From positions 1 through 23,459 of the IMG/VR virus record IMGVR_UViG_3300027365_000062: a stretch of DNA of 23,459 nucleotides; one strand, given 5' to 3'. Made by a program: the position numbers and the translations under genes. Shown here piece after piece: positions 1 through 9,393 of this stretch; the stretch's first letter is position 1, and every line of letters starts with the position of its first letter. The notes beneath the pieces are model-generated. The model had not been told where the DNA came from. It did not search any database and worked only from the letters and a program-made list of their open reading frames with translations. This stretch comes from a virus.

Positions 1-1499
1 GTCTGGAACAAACGGAAGTGGGCCGGATCGTCAAACAGCGGCTGCAACTTGGAGACGGTTTCAGGCGAGTTGATGATGCGGCTTGCAGCGTTGAAGTTTG
101 TCGATGGGTCCATGACCTTGCCGTAAAGACTCCGCGCAACGCCTGTGCGAAAGGCCTCCTTCTCGGCCTTGCCCATGCCCGCCACCATCTTGACCACTTG
201 CTCGCTGTCGAGCTTGCCAAAGTCAGACAGGCCCGCTCGCATGGCGTCAATCACCTCCATGTCTCCAGCGTACTCCTGTCGGGCGGCACGGTAGGCAGGG
301 ACGTTCTCGTCGATGGCGTTCACAAATTCCTTGCGCAAGCCGCGCAGGGCGCTTGCCTCTGCTGTGGACATGCCTTGGCCACGGAAACCCGACTCAATGC
401 TGGCGTCGATTCCGCGCTTGATGTAGTCCAGAGTCCGCACGTCGGGCAGCTTGGTCAGCTCCAGGATTTCCGCGCCGCTTTCAGTGAACTTACCGGTGGG
501 CTTGTAAATCTCAGGCAGCGCAAACCGGCTGGGGTCCTCGCCGCGCAGCTTGGCAGCCTGAGCCTCTGTGTCGGCAATACTGCGGGCCTTGGCAAAAAAC
601 GACTGGAACTGCGGGTTTTTCAGCGCCTCAACGATGCGCGGGTCATCCACATCGCCCCATGCATACGCCTCGTCGTACATGGTCCCGGCCTTGCTGCGCA
701 GGTCCTGCACCAGCTTGGCCTCGTCTGCGTAGTAGTCGCCAGGCTTAAGACCCTTGGCCACCTGTTGGTATGTGCGCTCGCGTGACCCGGCCTTTTGCTG
801 GCCGAGAGTTTTTTCAACCTTGCGCGTGCCTTTGCCTGTGCGTTGTGCAACAGCCTCGGCCAAATCGGCGAGGGCATAGTCAACGTTGGCCACGGTGCTG
901 GGCACACCCATGGCGCGATCACGGACCATCATCTGCTCGATCTGCTGGGGCGTCAGGTTTGACTCCTTCATGGCCCCACTGAGCTTCTCGCCCGCCCGAG
1001 TGGCAATTGCCGCCTCGCTGGGAGCCAGGCGGTCGCGCAGCCAAGATCCAGCGCCCTTTGCGCTGCGAAGCGCGATAGGGGTGCCCAGGCCAATTGCCCC
1101 GCCCAATATGCCCCCAGCCGCGCCGCCGCTCAGCCGGTCGCCCTCAACGGCCGAGCCAGCGCCGGAAACGGCCCCTGTGGCCGCGCCAAGGCCAGCCAGG
1201 CGAGCCAAGGCCCCAGCGGTGGTGCGTTTCGCCTGTGCGGCCCCGGCAGCCTGTGCACCGGGTAAAAACATCATGCCAAGGGCTGGGGCCATGCCGCCGC
1301 CAAACTCGGCCACGGTGGAGGCGATGGGGGCCTCCTTGGAGTACTGCGCATATTCCTGTCGGATTTTTTGCAGCGCGTCCTCGTATTTCTCGTTACCTAG
1401 CCTTGAGCGAAAGAAGGCCTCGGCCTCGTCGCCCCAGCCCATGCCCAGGCCTTGGCCCAGAAACGCCCGTGCAGCGCCTTTTACTTTGTCGACCATCAT
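1..1499 (-). CDS. Internal/ejected virion protein, partial (runs off the left edge)
   Basis: An open frame from ATGATG at 1499 that stays open to base 1, giving about 499 residues with the C-terminus missing. The N-terminus (MMVDKVKGAARAFLGQGLGM) is amphipathic. Residues 60-145 form a Gly/Ala-rich hydrophobic region (GLGAATGAVSGAGSAVEGDR, then GGILGGAIGLG) like the putative membrane-inserting segments of phage DNA-injection proteins such as P22 gp16/gp20. The remainder is helical and charged, with many Ala, Lys and Glu. The start overlaps the stop of the previous gene (ATGA or TGATG). No peptidoglycan-hydrolase motif is visible in the part present; one could lie beyond the edge. Confidence 0.75.
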   Translation of the reverse strand, partial: MMVDKVKGAARAFLGQGLGMGWGDEAEAFFRSRLGNEKYEDALQKIRQEYAQYSKEAPIASTVAEFGGGMAPALGMMFLPGAQAAGAAQAKRTTAGALARLAGLGAATGAVSGAGSAVEGDRLSGGAAGGILGGAIGLGTPIALRSAKGAGSWLRDRLAPSEAAIATRAGEKLSGAMKESNLTPQQIEQMMVRDRAMGVPSTVANVDYALADLAEAVAQRTGKGTRKVEKTLGQQKAGSRERTYQQVAKGLKPGDYYADEAKLVQDLRSKAGTMYDEAYAWGDVDDPRIVEALKNPQFQSFFAKARSIADTEAQAAKLRGEDPSRFALPEIYKPTGKFTESGAEILELTKLPDVRTLDYIKRGIDASIESGFRGQGMSTAEASALRGLRKEFVNAIDENVPAYRAARQEYAGDMEVIDAMRAGLSDFGKLDSEQVVKMVAGMGKAEKEAFRTGVARSLYGKVMDPSTNFNAASRIINSPETVSKLQPLFDDPAHFRLFQ

Positions 1500-2758
1500 T
1501 CATCCCCTGGGATTTGGGTTGCACGGTATGCGCCCTGGTTGATATCGTTGAGGCGCTTCTTGTTGCGAGCGTAGATTGCTTTCATGGCATCTGCTGCGTT
1601 GCGCATGATGCGGCCCCGCTCTTCGATGCTTTTTGCCGCCATACCTTGCGTTGCCAGCAGGGCTTGTCGCTCGTCGTTCGAAATCGCACCGGGGAATGTG
1701 GCTTTGAGCTGCGACAAAGCGGCTTTTTCCAGCAGGTTTTCCAGCTCGCGAGTGTTGGCCACTTTGGGGTCTTTGCTGCCCACGGCTTCGAGCGCCTTGC
1801 GCTGCGCTGTGTCCACCAGTGAGGTGTCAAACGTGTTGGGGTTCAGCTCCAACGCGCGCTTGATGTTTTGATAGCCCTGCGACGTCTGCGCCAGCAAGTC
1901 CTCTGTTTCGGTCTTGAGCTTCATCTCAGGCGCTGTCAACTTTCCGGCCTGCTCCTTCTGGAAACCAAACTTCTGCTGCTGCAAGGCGGCGGTGGCTTGT
2001 TGCACGCCCATGTTGGCCAGTTGAGCATTGATCAGCCCCATCTGCCGCTCCACATTCAGCTCGGCGATTTGGCCAACGCGCTTTTGATACTCGGGCGTGC
2101 CAGGCTTCAAGCCTTCGTCCAGGGCTTGCTTGCCTGCGCTCGACTGAGGCTGGCCGGACTTCACGTAGTCCTTGATCAGCTCTGTTGCAATTGCGCGCTG
2201 GTCCTTCATCTCTTCGCCCGCGAGCTGGCGCAGTGTTGTCAGGTCCTCTTTGGCCCCGGCCATGCGCATCTTCTGCGCTTCCAGGCCAAGCTGCAGCTTG
2301 CTGGCCGCGCCTGCCTTTTTCGCCTCTCGCTCCTCCTTCTGGTACTGAGCCATGACGTTGCCCGCCGTGCCCAAGTTTTCAAAGAAGCTGCCGGTCTTGC
2401 CTGGCGTGCCAAATGCAGCGGCCAAGCGGAAATACATCTCGGCTTTCGATGGACCGCTTTCTGTCTGGCCTTCCATGGCGCTTTGCAGCATTTTTTGAAA
2501 GGCCTCTGTCTCGGCCGTTGAAGTCTTGCGAGCCGCCTCCAGCTCTGCGCGGTAGGGACTCTCGGCGCTGCCCTGGTACTTCTGGATCAAAGACAGAAGC
2601 TGCTGCGAGCGGTCGACAGGCGCAGGCGATTCTGGCGCGACGGCCGTCATTGGGGCTTGCTCCGGTACCGGGTTTACTTGAACGCCAGTTGGGAACATCT
2701 GGGAGCCTGGGTAGCTCAGCAGCCCGTAGCTGCCAGCCATGTCTTGCAAAGAGGCCAT
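1496..2758 (-). CDS. Coiled-coil internal virion / DNA-ejection protein (putative)
   Basis: A 420-residue protein. The first 50 residues are Pro/Gly-rich and flexible; from about 50 to 280 long charged Ala/Gln/Lys/Glu helices follow. The C-terminal part has LLEKAALSQLKATFPGAISN, then DERQALLATQGMAAKSIEER near 365-385, a pattern that recurs at the ends of phage internal or ejection proteins, from memory. No membrane segment is seen. It has its own AGGAG site ten bases before the ATG, and its stop overlaps the next gene's ATGATG start. The role in DNA delivery is inferred from neighbours and composition. Confidence 0.7.
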   Translation of the reverse strand: MASLQDMAGSYGLLSYPGSQMFPTGVQVNPVPEQAPMTAVAPESPAPVDRSQQLLSLIQKYQGSAESPYRAELEAARKTSTAETEAFQKMLQSAMEGQTESGPSKAEMYFRLAAAFGTPGKTGSFFENLGTAGNVMAQYQKEEREAKKAGAASKLQLGLEAQKMRMAGAKEDLTTLRQLAGEEMKDQRAIATELIKDYVKSGQPQSSAGKQALDEGLKPGTPEYQKRVGQIAELNVERQMGLINAQLANMGVQQATAALQQQKFGFQKEQAGKLTAPEMKLKTETEDLLAQTSQGYQNIKRALELNPNTFDTSLVDTAQRKALEAVGSKDPKVANTRELENLLEKAALSQLKATFPGAISNDERQALLATQGMAAKSIEERGRIMRNAADAMKAIYARNKKRLNDINQGAYRATQIPGDE

Positions 2759-2778
2759 GTGCGGTGCTCCTAGAGTTT

Positions 2779-3951
2779 TTACTGAGTGAGTTTATAAAGG
2801 CCAGCAGCCGCAGCGCCAGCCGACGCCAACTGAGACAGCGGCGACAGACCGGTGTTTGCTGTGCCCGTCTGCGTTGTGGTCTGTGGCGTGATCGGGGCCA
2901 TGCCGCGAATCTGAGTGGACAGCCAGTCCAGCGTCTGACGCGGGTAGGCTTGCTCTTCGGCAAACTGCTGGCGAGCTGCATCGATTTCTCGCTGCTGCTG
3001 GCTTTGGTAGGCAGATCCGGACGCTTCGAGAGCGGCGCGATCTTGAGCGTTCATCGCCTGCGATGCCTGCGTGAGCGCACCAAGCTGCTGCTGAGCGGAA
3101 AGCTGCCTATTAATGTCCGTCGATGCAAGCTGGCCCGACATCTGGCCAAGGTTGGCCATCTGCTGCGCCTGTTGCGCGGTGAGGGAGCCGCTTTGTTGCG
3201 CAGCGGTGAGGTAGGCCTGCTGCTGAGCTTGACCCAGGCCACCCGCCGTGGAGGCAAGTTGAGCTTGACGTGATGCGTCCTGTTGTGCAGCGCCCAGGGC
3301 TTGGCCATAGCCTTGCTGCAGAGCCTGCGACTGCTGGCCAAGGATGGACTCTTGAGTGTCGCGCAATGCACGCGAGCCAAACTCACCCATACGCGTGCCG
3401 CCAAACTGCCCGGCCTTGATGAAAGCATCCGAGACACCTGGAAGCAAGTTTTCGCTCAAATTACGGGCACCAAGCCTGGCGATCTGATCCGTCACGTTTT
3501 GCGTGTACGGGTTCATGTAATCTTGAATGCCACCTGCAGCGGATTGGCCAGCCTGCTGCAAGTAAGGCGATGCCGCTTGCAGGCCTCCAGACTCCAAGCC
3601 GCTTTTCATGTACCCCTGCGCCGCCGCCAGAGGATTTGCTTGCGCAGCCTGCTGGATGTAGGGCGATGCCGCCTGCGAAGCGCCCATGCCCGAGGTCAGC
3701 GCACCGGTCTGCGTCATGGCTTGGTTCATCGAAGGAATCCAAGAGCCAACGTCCTCAGCTGTTTTTTTGTAGGCCTGCTCTTGGTAGGGCGTCAGGCCCG
3801 CCACGCGCTCGCCAGAATAGCCCTGGTAGGGCATGTTTGCGATGTTGGCCGAGGACTGGATTTGGCTAAAAATCGCGTCCTGCATCCACTTCGGGGTTTC
3901 GGTTGACGACGTCGTATAAGACGTTGCAGGGGTTCCAGTAAAAAGGCTCAT
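2779..3951 (-). CDS. Gln/Ala-rich internal virion protein (putative)
   Basis: A 390-residue protein dominated by Gln, Ala, Ser and Gly. The start has GTPATSYTTSSTETPKWMQD, then GERVAGLTPYQEQAY near 47-61. Similar segments AASPYIQQAAQANP and AASPYLQQAGQSA recur at about 95 and 125. Residues 205-335 form a long Gln/Ala-rich, presumably helical region (QQQAYLTAAQQSGSLTAQQA). There is no membrane helix or enzyme motif. Proteins of this composition next to nozzle and ejection genes are usually found inside the capsid or the ejected channel. It overlaps the previous gene as ATGA and is followed by a 20-base gap with an AGGAG site for the next gene. Confidence 0.7.
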   Translation of the reverse strand: MSLFTGTPATSYTTSSTETPKWMQDAIFSQIQSSANIANMPYQGYSGERVAGLTPYQEQAYKKTAEDVGSWIPSMNQAMTQTGALTSGMGASQAASPYIQQAAQANPLAAAQGYMKSGLESGGLQAASPYLQQAGQSAAGGIQDYMNPYTQNVTDQIARLGARNLSENLLPGVSDAFIKAGQFGGTRMGEFGSRALRDTQESILGQQSQALQQGYGQALGAAQQDASRQAQLASTAGGLGQAQQQAYLTAAQQSGSLTAQQAQQMANLGQMSGQLASTDINRQLSAQQQLGALTQASQAMNAQDRAALEASGSAYQSQQQREIDAARQQFAEEQAYPRQTLDWLSTQIRGMAPITPQTTTQTGTANTGLSPLSQLASAGAAAAGLYKLTQ

Positions 3952-5774
3952 TTCATGTACTCCTTGATGTACGACAGTGGGGACTTAGCGTTGGGGCTGA
4001 ACTTGCCTTTGGCCAGCGCCTTGCCCTTGTGCGAACGGATTTGTTGGCGCATTTTGTCGAGGCGTTTTGCACCCTCTTTTGTCGAGCCGTCGCCGACAAG
4101 CGCAACAGTCTCCGCGTCCATGACATATTCTCCGTCAGAAAGCCTGGCGTCGATAGTGTCATCGCGCCCGGAGCCGCCGCCTTGTGCAAGGTAGGCCATC
4201 TGGCTTAAAGCCCCCTGACGGCCCATCATGGCCCCGCCACGAGCCTTCTTGACGGGCGATTCCACCGGCTTGAGGTAGTTGTCCATCTTGTTCCAGTTGT
4301 AGGCCACATACGAGCCCAGCGGCTGCCCGGCTGAGGCGGCATCGGCTGTAATCCGGCTCCAGTCCCAGGACTGCAGCGGCTTGCTGAAATAAGCCTGCTG
4401 CTCGGGCGAGAGCGCGTTTTTCACCTGTTCGGGCGTTTTTGCCGCACCAAGCATGCTGGTGAGCGGCAATGCCACGGCTGCTGCCTTGCCCCAATTGAGG
4501 CCGCTTGGTGCCGGGGCAGGGGCTGCGGCCGGAGGCGTGATGCCTGTGCCCATGTCTTGGCCACCATAGCCCAGAGGGGCCACGGGCGCACCGCTTGTGA
4601 GGTCGTAGTTTCCTTTAAAGTCCGTCGGCCCACGGAATCCCACCTCTCCGGTCATGAAATCCGTGGTCTGCAGGCCCGCGTCCGGGATTGGCTGCATGGT
4701 CATTTCGGGCGCTGTCAGGCCCGTCTCGCCGCCACCAAAGCGAGCCCCTGTGCCGCTTGTCGCAGCCTCCGACGGCTTGATCCTGTTGCCGATGTTCGTT
4801 GTCAGGCCCGCCAGCACGGCTCCGGTCAGTGAGGCCTTGGGGTCGTAGCCCGAGGCCATCATGCTGCCAAACTGCTGGCCTCCCGCCTTGAACGCCTCAC
4901 CGCCGACCTGGCCCATTTGACCGCCAATCATCTGGCCGACCGCTCCCTGCATGGCACCCTTGGCGAATCCCTGCCCCGTGGCCGCGCCGGTCACACCGCC
5001 GACAAGGCCGCTGCCCAGCACAGCCTGGCCCGCTTCGCCCAAGCCCAGCCCAAGCGCCGAGTTTGCTGCGCCACCCACAGCGCTGCCAAGACCGCCACCC
5101 ATGCCGCCCATGACCGCGCCTTGCAAGATGTTGCCGCCGCTTAGGCCGGAGCTGACGCCACCAATCACAGCGCCGCCCAGCATTGCTGCCGCCGTACCGC
5201 TTGCGCCCAGGGCCGCGCCAATTGCAGTGCCCAAGCCGGGCGCAACGAATGACAGCACGATGGGCAAGATTGGAGCAATCGCCTTGAACGCCTTTTTCAA
5301 GCTGCTGCCCAGGCCGTACTCGGGCATGCCGGTGCGTGGGTTGATCGAGCCAGCGCCGCCGTGGGCACGCAGCAGGCGGTCCTCAAACGGCGTGATGTGC
5401 GCCAGGCGTGTGTCGCCACGGCGACCAGCTTTGGCAATCGCATTCAAGCCGCCCCTGGCAAAACCTGCGGGCACTTGCTGCGGGGCCGACATGCGCTGCT
5501 TGACGATCTTGAGGGCCAGCAAGGCAGCGGCCAGGAAGGCGGGGTCGAACTGCTCCGGAATATCCTCGGGGTCCATGACGCCGCTGGCAATTGCCGAGCT
5601 GCGCATGTCCGAATATGCCTCCGGGTTTTGAAGCGTGAACTCAAAGGCGCTGATCAGCTTGTCAATCGCCTGTAAATTGACATCTGGGTCAGCGGAAAGC
5701 TCAGCGGCAATCTCATCGACCGCCGACTGAAGCTCCGGATTTGACTGCAGTTGTTGCATCAAGTCATCATTCAT
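3948..5774 (-). CDS. Large internal/ejected virion protein with Gly-Ala hydrophobic core
   Basis: A 608-residue protein counted from the ATG at 5774, which overlaps the previous stop as ATGA; the extension to 5891 is a shadow. The N-terminal 100 residues are acidic and helical. GAGSINPRTGMPEYGL near 140-155 is a motif I associate with internal virion proteins. Residues about 160-300 are very rich in Gly, Ala and Met with hydrophobic stretches (PILPIVLSFVAPGLGTAIG), which could insert into or cross membranes during DNA entry. The end carries ARLSDGEYVMDAETV and a Lys-rich tail (HKGKALAKGKFSPNAKS) conserved among environmental phages, from memory. No lytic transglycosylase motif is visible. The ejection role is inferred. 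Confidence 0.75.
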   Translation of the reverse strand: MNDDLMQQLQSNPELQSAVDEIAAELSADPDVNLQAIDKLISAFEFTLQNPEAYSDMRSSAIASGVMDPEDIPEQFDPAFLAAALLALKIVKQRMSAPQQVPAGFARGGLNAIAKAGRRGDTRLAHITPFEDRLLRAHGGAGSINPRTGMPEYGLGSSLKKAFKAIAPILPIVLSFVAPGLGTAIGAALGASGTAAAMLGGAVIGGVSSGLSGGNILQGAVMGGMGGGLGSAVGGAANSALGLGLGEAGQAVLGSGLVGGVTGAATGQGFAKGAMQGAVGQMIGGQMGQVGGEAFKAGGQQFGSMMASGYDPKASLTGAVLAGLTTNIGNRIKPSEAATSGTGARFGGGETGLTAPEMTMQPIPDAGLQTTDFMTGEVGFRGPTDFKGNYDLTSGAPVAPLGYGGQDMGTGITPPAAAPAPAPSGLNWGKAAAVALPLTSMLGAAKTPEQVKNALSPEQQAYFSKPLQSWDWSRITADAASAGQPLGSYVAYNWNKMDNYLKPVESPVKKARGGAMMGRQGALSQMAYLAQGGGSGRDDTIDARLSDGEYVMDAETVALVGDGSTKEGAKRLDKMRQQIRSHKGKALAKGKFSPNAKSPLSYIKEYMK

Positions 5775-5998
5775 GTCAGTGCTCCAACAAGCCTCTCGGC
5801 CCATTCTTTCCAGTTTGTGAATTGGTAAGGAATCGGAAGATTCCGGCCAATCGTGGTGTTGTTCAAAAACTGCATCCCCCAATCCTGCCAAAGATCAGGA
5901 TTGTCAAGTCGCCCAAATGCGCCATACGGGTCCAGGTCAAGCACCAATTGAGCCGCCCAATCGGTCAGCTCCATATTGGTTGGCATCGTGATCATCAT
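5771..5998 (-). CDS. Small conserved phage protein, unknown function
   Basis: A 75-residue protein rich in Trp, Asp, Asn and Leu (WAAQLVLDLDPYGAFGRLD, WQDWGMQFLNNTTIGRNLP). There is no membrane segment. Tandem ATGATG codons at 5998-5993 offer two starts, both overlapping the nozzle stop; the stop overlaps the next start as ATGA. I do not recognise a family. The pattern of spaced Trp and Pro residues in a helical context suggests a small structural or chaperone-like protein that acts with the nozzle or the large protein encoded next. Confidence 0.7.
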   Translation of the reverse strand: MMITMPTNMELTDWAAQLVLDLDPYGAFGRLDNPDLWQDWGMQFLNNTTIGRNLPIPYQFTNWKEWAERLVGALT

Positions 5999-7515
5999 CC
6001 CAGCACCGTCCTGTCGCCTGTTTCCATGTGGCCAATGATCTGGCCCATCTGGTAGTCGCCATACAAAGCGTTGGACTCAAAGCGCACGCGCAACTCACGG
6101 CGCTGCTCTTTGAGCATCACGATCTGCTCGAACGGCTGATCGGCTTGCTCCGGGAACGTGAATGTGGAGCTGACCACCTCGGGCGCTCTTGCGTTTGCGC
6201 GACCTGTGACCTGCACGGTCATTGGTCCGTTTTGCACAAAATCCGGCTCGATGGTCGAGATTCGAAGATAGCTGTCCTGGCCCTGAGCAATTGAGGACAA
6301 GTCGGCCGTTTCAAAAAATGACTGGATTGGAGCCGCCAGCGTGCCATCGATTTCGTCCACGCCCTGCTCATGCACCCAGGTGCGGTAACCGCTGGGAGAA
6401 GGAATGGCATCGACCAAGATGGGCGACATGAAGGCGTTGTTGTAGCCCCCAGCAGATCGGCCAGAGGTAGGCAGTGCGGTGTCGTACCAAGTGTTCTCGC
6501 GCACGTTGTAGATCACCGCGTGCGTGCATTCGGTGGCGTCACCCCTGGGGTACGCCCACCAGATTTCGCCAAAGCGCGGAACCTTCCAGGAGAACACTTT
6601 GCTGTGCTGGCTTGGGTTCAGGCCGTCCAAGAAGTAGTTGATGTTCATCTGGTTTGGCACATCGCGCACCACGCCGTTGAACATCAAAAACCGATCAACG
6701 CCAGCCCAATAAAAAACGCCGTCGTAATCCACGACAGAGTCTGCCGACATGATCGAGGTGTCGGTGGCGATCACGTCAAACTGGAACACGGTCGCACCAC
6801 CGCTGAACGTGGCACGAATCACCGCATCGTAGGCCCAGAAGATGCCAGCAGGCGCAGAGCCCGAGCCCGCGCGAAGGGGCATGCCCTTGATGATCTTTTG
6901 GCCCCACACGCGAGCTATGCCGGACCCGCTACCCGTCAGGTCTGAAGGCTCTCCAGGCACGGACCAGCCGATGATGCCTGCGGTGCCGTAGTAAAACAGG
7001 TAGGGGTGCAGCGCCACGATGCCGCCCGTGGCGTTGGCACCTGCGGGCAATGTGACCTCCGTCAAAGCAGCGGTGCCCAAAATGTTGCCATAGAAAATTT
7101 GGCCACCCACATCGTTGCACAGGCACGAGCCGTTGGGGGCCACGTGCGCAAGCAAGGCGTTGTAGGTGGTCGAGCTTTCATAGATCGACTGAAACATCCA
7201 GCGGTTGTTAACCGAGTCCACCAACGTAGATGGCGTGCGGTCCGAAATGATGCTGGAGTTTTTGTTGGCATCAATCGTGAACCGCTCCAACGTGCTGGAG
7301 CCGCCGCTGTGGCAATATTGCAACAGTTGCTGCGTGAAGCTGTTGAAGCCGCGCGAAATCTCGGTGAGGTATTTTGAAATCGAGCGATACCCGCCAATCT
7401 TGCGAGGCAGGCCGCGTTGGAAACGAACCCACTGGCCGTCAACGTAGAAGTCGCCCTCAAACTTGGTGCCGTCGCGTTTGATGCCCGGCTGTGATCGCAG
7501 GATTTGTGTTGGCAT
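5995..7515 (-). CDS. Tail nozzle / packaged-DNA stabilisation protein (P22 gp10-like)
   Basis: A 506-residue protein resembling P22 gp10 and related nozzle proteins. The start (PTQILRSQPGIKRDGTKFEG) and QWVRFQRGLPRKIGGYRS near 27-45 are characteristic of the family. The centre contains repeated aromatic beta-blade-like segments (YDGVFYWAGVDRFLMFNG near 263-280, VFSWKVPRFGEIWWAYPRG near 305-325, HAVIYNVRENTWYD near 331-345), consistent with a beta-propeller-like domain. The end (ELRVRFESNALYGDYQMGQI) is also typical. By family knowledge six copies close the tail channel and hold packaged DNA. It follows the adaptor and a fibre gene, as expected for a short-tailed virion, and is overlapped by the next gene as ATGA. 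Confidence 0.85.
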   Translation of the reverse strand: MPTQILRSQPGIKRDGTKFEGDFYVDGQWVRFQRGLPRKIGGYRSISKYLTEISRGFNSFTQQLLQYCHSGGSSTLERFTIDANKNSSIISDRTPSTLVDSVNNRWMFQSIYESSTTYNALLAHVAPNGSCLCNDVGGQIFYGNILGTAALTEVTLPAGANATGGIVALHPYLFYYGTAGIIGWSVPGEPSDLTGSGSGIARVWGQKIIKGMPLRAGSGSAPAGIFWAYDAVIRATFSGGATVFQFDVIATDTSIMSADSVVDYDGVFYWAGVDRFLMFNGVVRDVPNQMNINYFLDGLNPSQHSKVFSWKVPRFGEIWWAYPRGDATECTHAVIYNVRENTWYDTALPTSGRSAGGYNNAFMSPILVDAIPSPSGYRTWVHEQGVDEIDGTLAAPIQSFFETADLSSIAQGQDSYLRISTIEPDFVQNGPMTVQVTGRANARAPEVVSSTFTFPEQADQPFEQIVMLKEQRRELRVRFESNALYGDYQMGQIIGHMETGDRTVLG

Positions 7516-8714
7516 CAGAATGTCCCGCCAACAACAACACCGGCAGGTGCAATGCCAAGCGCCGCATAAGCAGCAGCCGGATCGACAGCGGTGAACAGGG
7601 CATCACCGACCGATGTGGCCCCCAGGTTAATTCGGGCCGCTCCAGCGGTCGTTGCGCCGGTACCGCCGTCCGACACCTGAATGGGCACAGCCAGGCCACC
7701 CGTGTCAGCGTTGACCACGTTGGTGCCGTCGCAGTACAAAATCGAGCGCGAGCCTGCCGCCACCAGGACGCCAGTGCCAGCCGAGGTTTTCACCGTGAAA
7801 TTGAAAGAGCCGGTCGTCTCGTTGTTGACCCAATACTGCTGCACCGTCGTGGGCACAATGATGTTGCGATTGCCCGTCAACGTGCCCGTGAAGCCATAAG
7901 CAATTCGGTTCAGCTCCGTACCCGTCAGCGTGTAATTGCCCGTGCCCGAGACGTTGATCGAGGTGTAGTCAAACGCAAATGTCGCGGACTGGCCAAAACC
8001 GATGGTGTAGAAGGCCTGGCCGTCCGTGGCAATGATGGCCGACTCGCCAGGCTGGAAGGACAGCGTTGCCGATCCATCAATCAAAATTGTGCCGTTGGGA
8101 TCTGCCACAACAGCGCCAGAGCCCGAGTTGCGCAGGTAGCAAAACCAGTCGTTGCCAACTGTTGCCGCCGTCGGCAGGGTCAGCGTCCCGGCTGCACCGC
8201 TCCAAACAAACATCCTGGCCCGGTCGTTGATGCCCGCCGTGTAGTTGCTGTTGAAAGTGGTGATCGGCACAGACTGCGAGAGCAGCGTGCCAACCGCGAC
8301 GATGCCGGTACCGGCCAACGATGAGGCGTTGACCTGCGAGGTCGATGCGCCGTACTGCAGCGCAACCCAGGTGCCAGCGGCTGTGCTGTTGTTTGAAAGG
8401 TAGACCTGCCACAAAACGCCAGGAGCAATCGAAACAACCTGCACGCCCGTTGCATCTCGAACGGTGAATGTGTGAGCGCCCTTGTTGTTGAACAAGATGG
8501 TCTGTCCACGGCCTGTTTTGTTGGCCGCAGGCAGCGTCACCGACAGACCAGAGGACGCCGGGGTGACGTCCATGATCTTGGTGGCCAGATTTGTGCTGGT
8601 ACTTGTTTCTTCTGGCCAACTCAGCGTGGTGTTGACGGCCAGGGCCAGGGCGCTGTAATCGACCTCGCTGGGGTAGATGTTGGCACCGCCAAAAACATCG
8701 GTGTATGTGGTCAT
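7515..8714 (-). CDS. Fibre/tail structural protein
   Basis: A 399-residue Thr/Gly/Ala/Asn-rich protein with low charge and repeated short beta stretches. It begins MTTYTDVFGGANIYPSE, a start common to phage fibre-like proteins; the middle has two related blocks, each a Leu-Pro-Ala/Thr-rich strand followed by an N-rich turn (SVTLPAANKTGRGQ near 57-70 and LTLPTAATVGNDWF near 177-190). Near the C-terminus lies GGTGATTAGAARINLGA, the same module as in the 822-residue fibre, and both end in GGTF. It sits between the adaptor and the nozzle gene, so it may be the nozzle-attached fibre or a spike adaptor. No enzyme motif is visible. Overlaps are ATGA upstream and TGATG downstream. Confidence 0.75.
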   Translation of the reverse strand: MTTYTDVFGGANIYPSEVDYSALALAVNTTLSWPEETSTSTNLATKIMDVTPASSGLSVTLPAANKTGRGQTILFNNKGAHTFTVRDATGVQVVSIAPGVLWQVYLSNNSTAAGTWVALQYGASTSQVNASSLAGTGIVAVGTLLSQSVPITTFNSNYTAGINDRARMFVWSGAAGTLTLPTAATVGNDWFCYLRNSGSGAVVADPNGTILIDGSATLSFQPGESAIIATDGQAFYTIGFGQSATFAFDYTSINVSGTGNYTLTGTELNRIAYGFTGTLTGNRNIIVPTTVQQYWVNNETTGSFNFTVKTSAGTGVLVAAGSRSILYCDGTNVVNADTGGLAVPIQVSDGGTGATTAGAARINLGATSVGDALFTAVDPAAAYAALGIAPAGVVVGGTF

Positions 8715-9340
8715 GCTTCACTCCGTTGGGCGCTGCGGTCCATGATCCGTTTCATGTCCTCGCCGCTGATTGCCTGGGCAGCCCTGTCGTACATCTGCTG
8801 CCAGGTGCCGATCCGCTGGTCGTTTTTCAAGAACGGCGAAGCCTCAAGCAGCGTCGCGTACAGCAAAAGATCGGGCGCATATTCGGTGACCCAATTGGTC
8901 TGGAAATCTTCGCCAAGAAAACGAGGCTGCTCATAGTACAGGACCTCCAGCGTCTGCGCTGCAACAGGCGTCGGGGTAATCAGCCAGTGGTTGTAATCGT
9001 AGTCGGCATAAAACTGCGGCACAGCCGTCACGGCCTCATTGGGCCAGTAGCTGCGGCAATACTCATACGACCGGGCAAAAATGGGCTGCCCATCAAGCGT
9101 CATGCTGATGGTGTCGCGCCAGCGGTCGGGCTTGCGGTAGGTGGCAACGCCAATTTGCAGCGGGGTTTGAACAGCACGGATGAAACCTTGGATTTTCAGC
9201 TCGCGCGAAATGCGGCGCTCGCCCAAAGTGATCAGGCGAGGCAACTGCTCGTAGACAATCTGATCGCTCTCGGCCGTGAAGCCTCGCTCAAGGTAACGTC
9301 GAACGTCCTCGAGCAGGCTGGTGTAAGTCATGGTGTACAT
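8711..9340 (-). CDS. Head-tail adaptor protein (SU10/gp4-type)
   Basis: A 209-residue protein with helical N-terminus (TYTSLLEDVRRYLERGF), the pattern QLPRLITLGERRISRELKIQG at about 29-49, a beta region with TYRKPDRWRDTISM, and a helical end containing YAPDLLLYATLLEASPFL. From memory this is the pattern of phage SU10-type adaptor proteins, which form the ring joining the portal to the tail nozzle in short-tailed phages. The start at 9340 has GGAG five bases upstream; the second Met (9331) is too far from it. The stop overlaps the fibre gene as ATGA. Together with the gp4-like protein at 16925-17916 it makes two adaptor-like genes in the window. Confidence 0.8.
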   Translation of the reverse strand: MYTMTYTSLLEDVRRYLERGFTAESDQIVYEQLPRLITLGERRISRELKIQGFIRAVQTPLQIGVATYRKPDRWRDTISMTLDGQPIFARSYEYCRSYWPNEAVTAVPQFYADYDYNHWLITPTPVAAQTLEVLYYEQPRFLGEDFQTNWVTEYAPDLLLYATLLEASPFLKNDQRIGTWQQMYDRAAQAISGEDMKRIMDRSAQRSEA

Positions 9341-9393
9341 AAGCTCTCCGCATTGGGATAAAGCCGCTGATGCAGCGAGCGCCTGGTGGTTGG

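Noticed and set aside
18-785. A 255-codon plus-strand frame opposite the partial internal virion protein
   Set aside because: It is an antisense shadow of a continuous 499-codon minus-strand frame with coherent composition; His/Leu/Val-rich with no domain.
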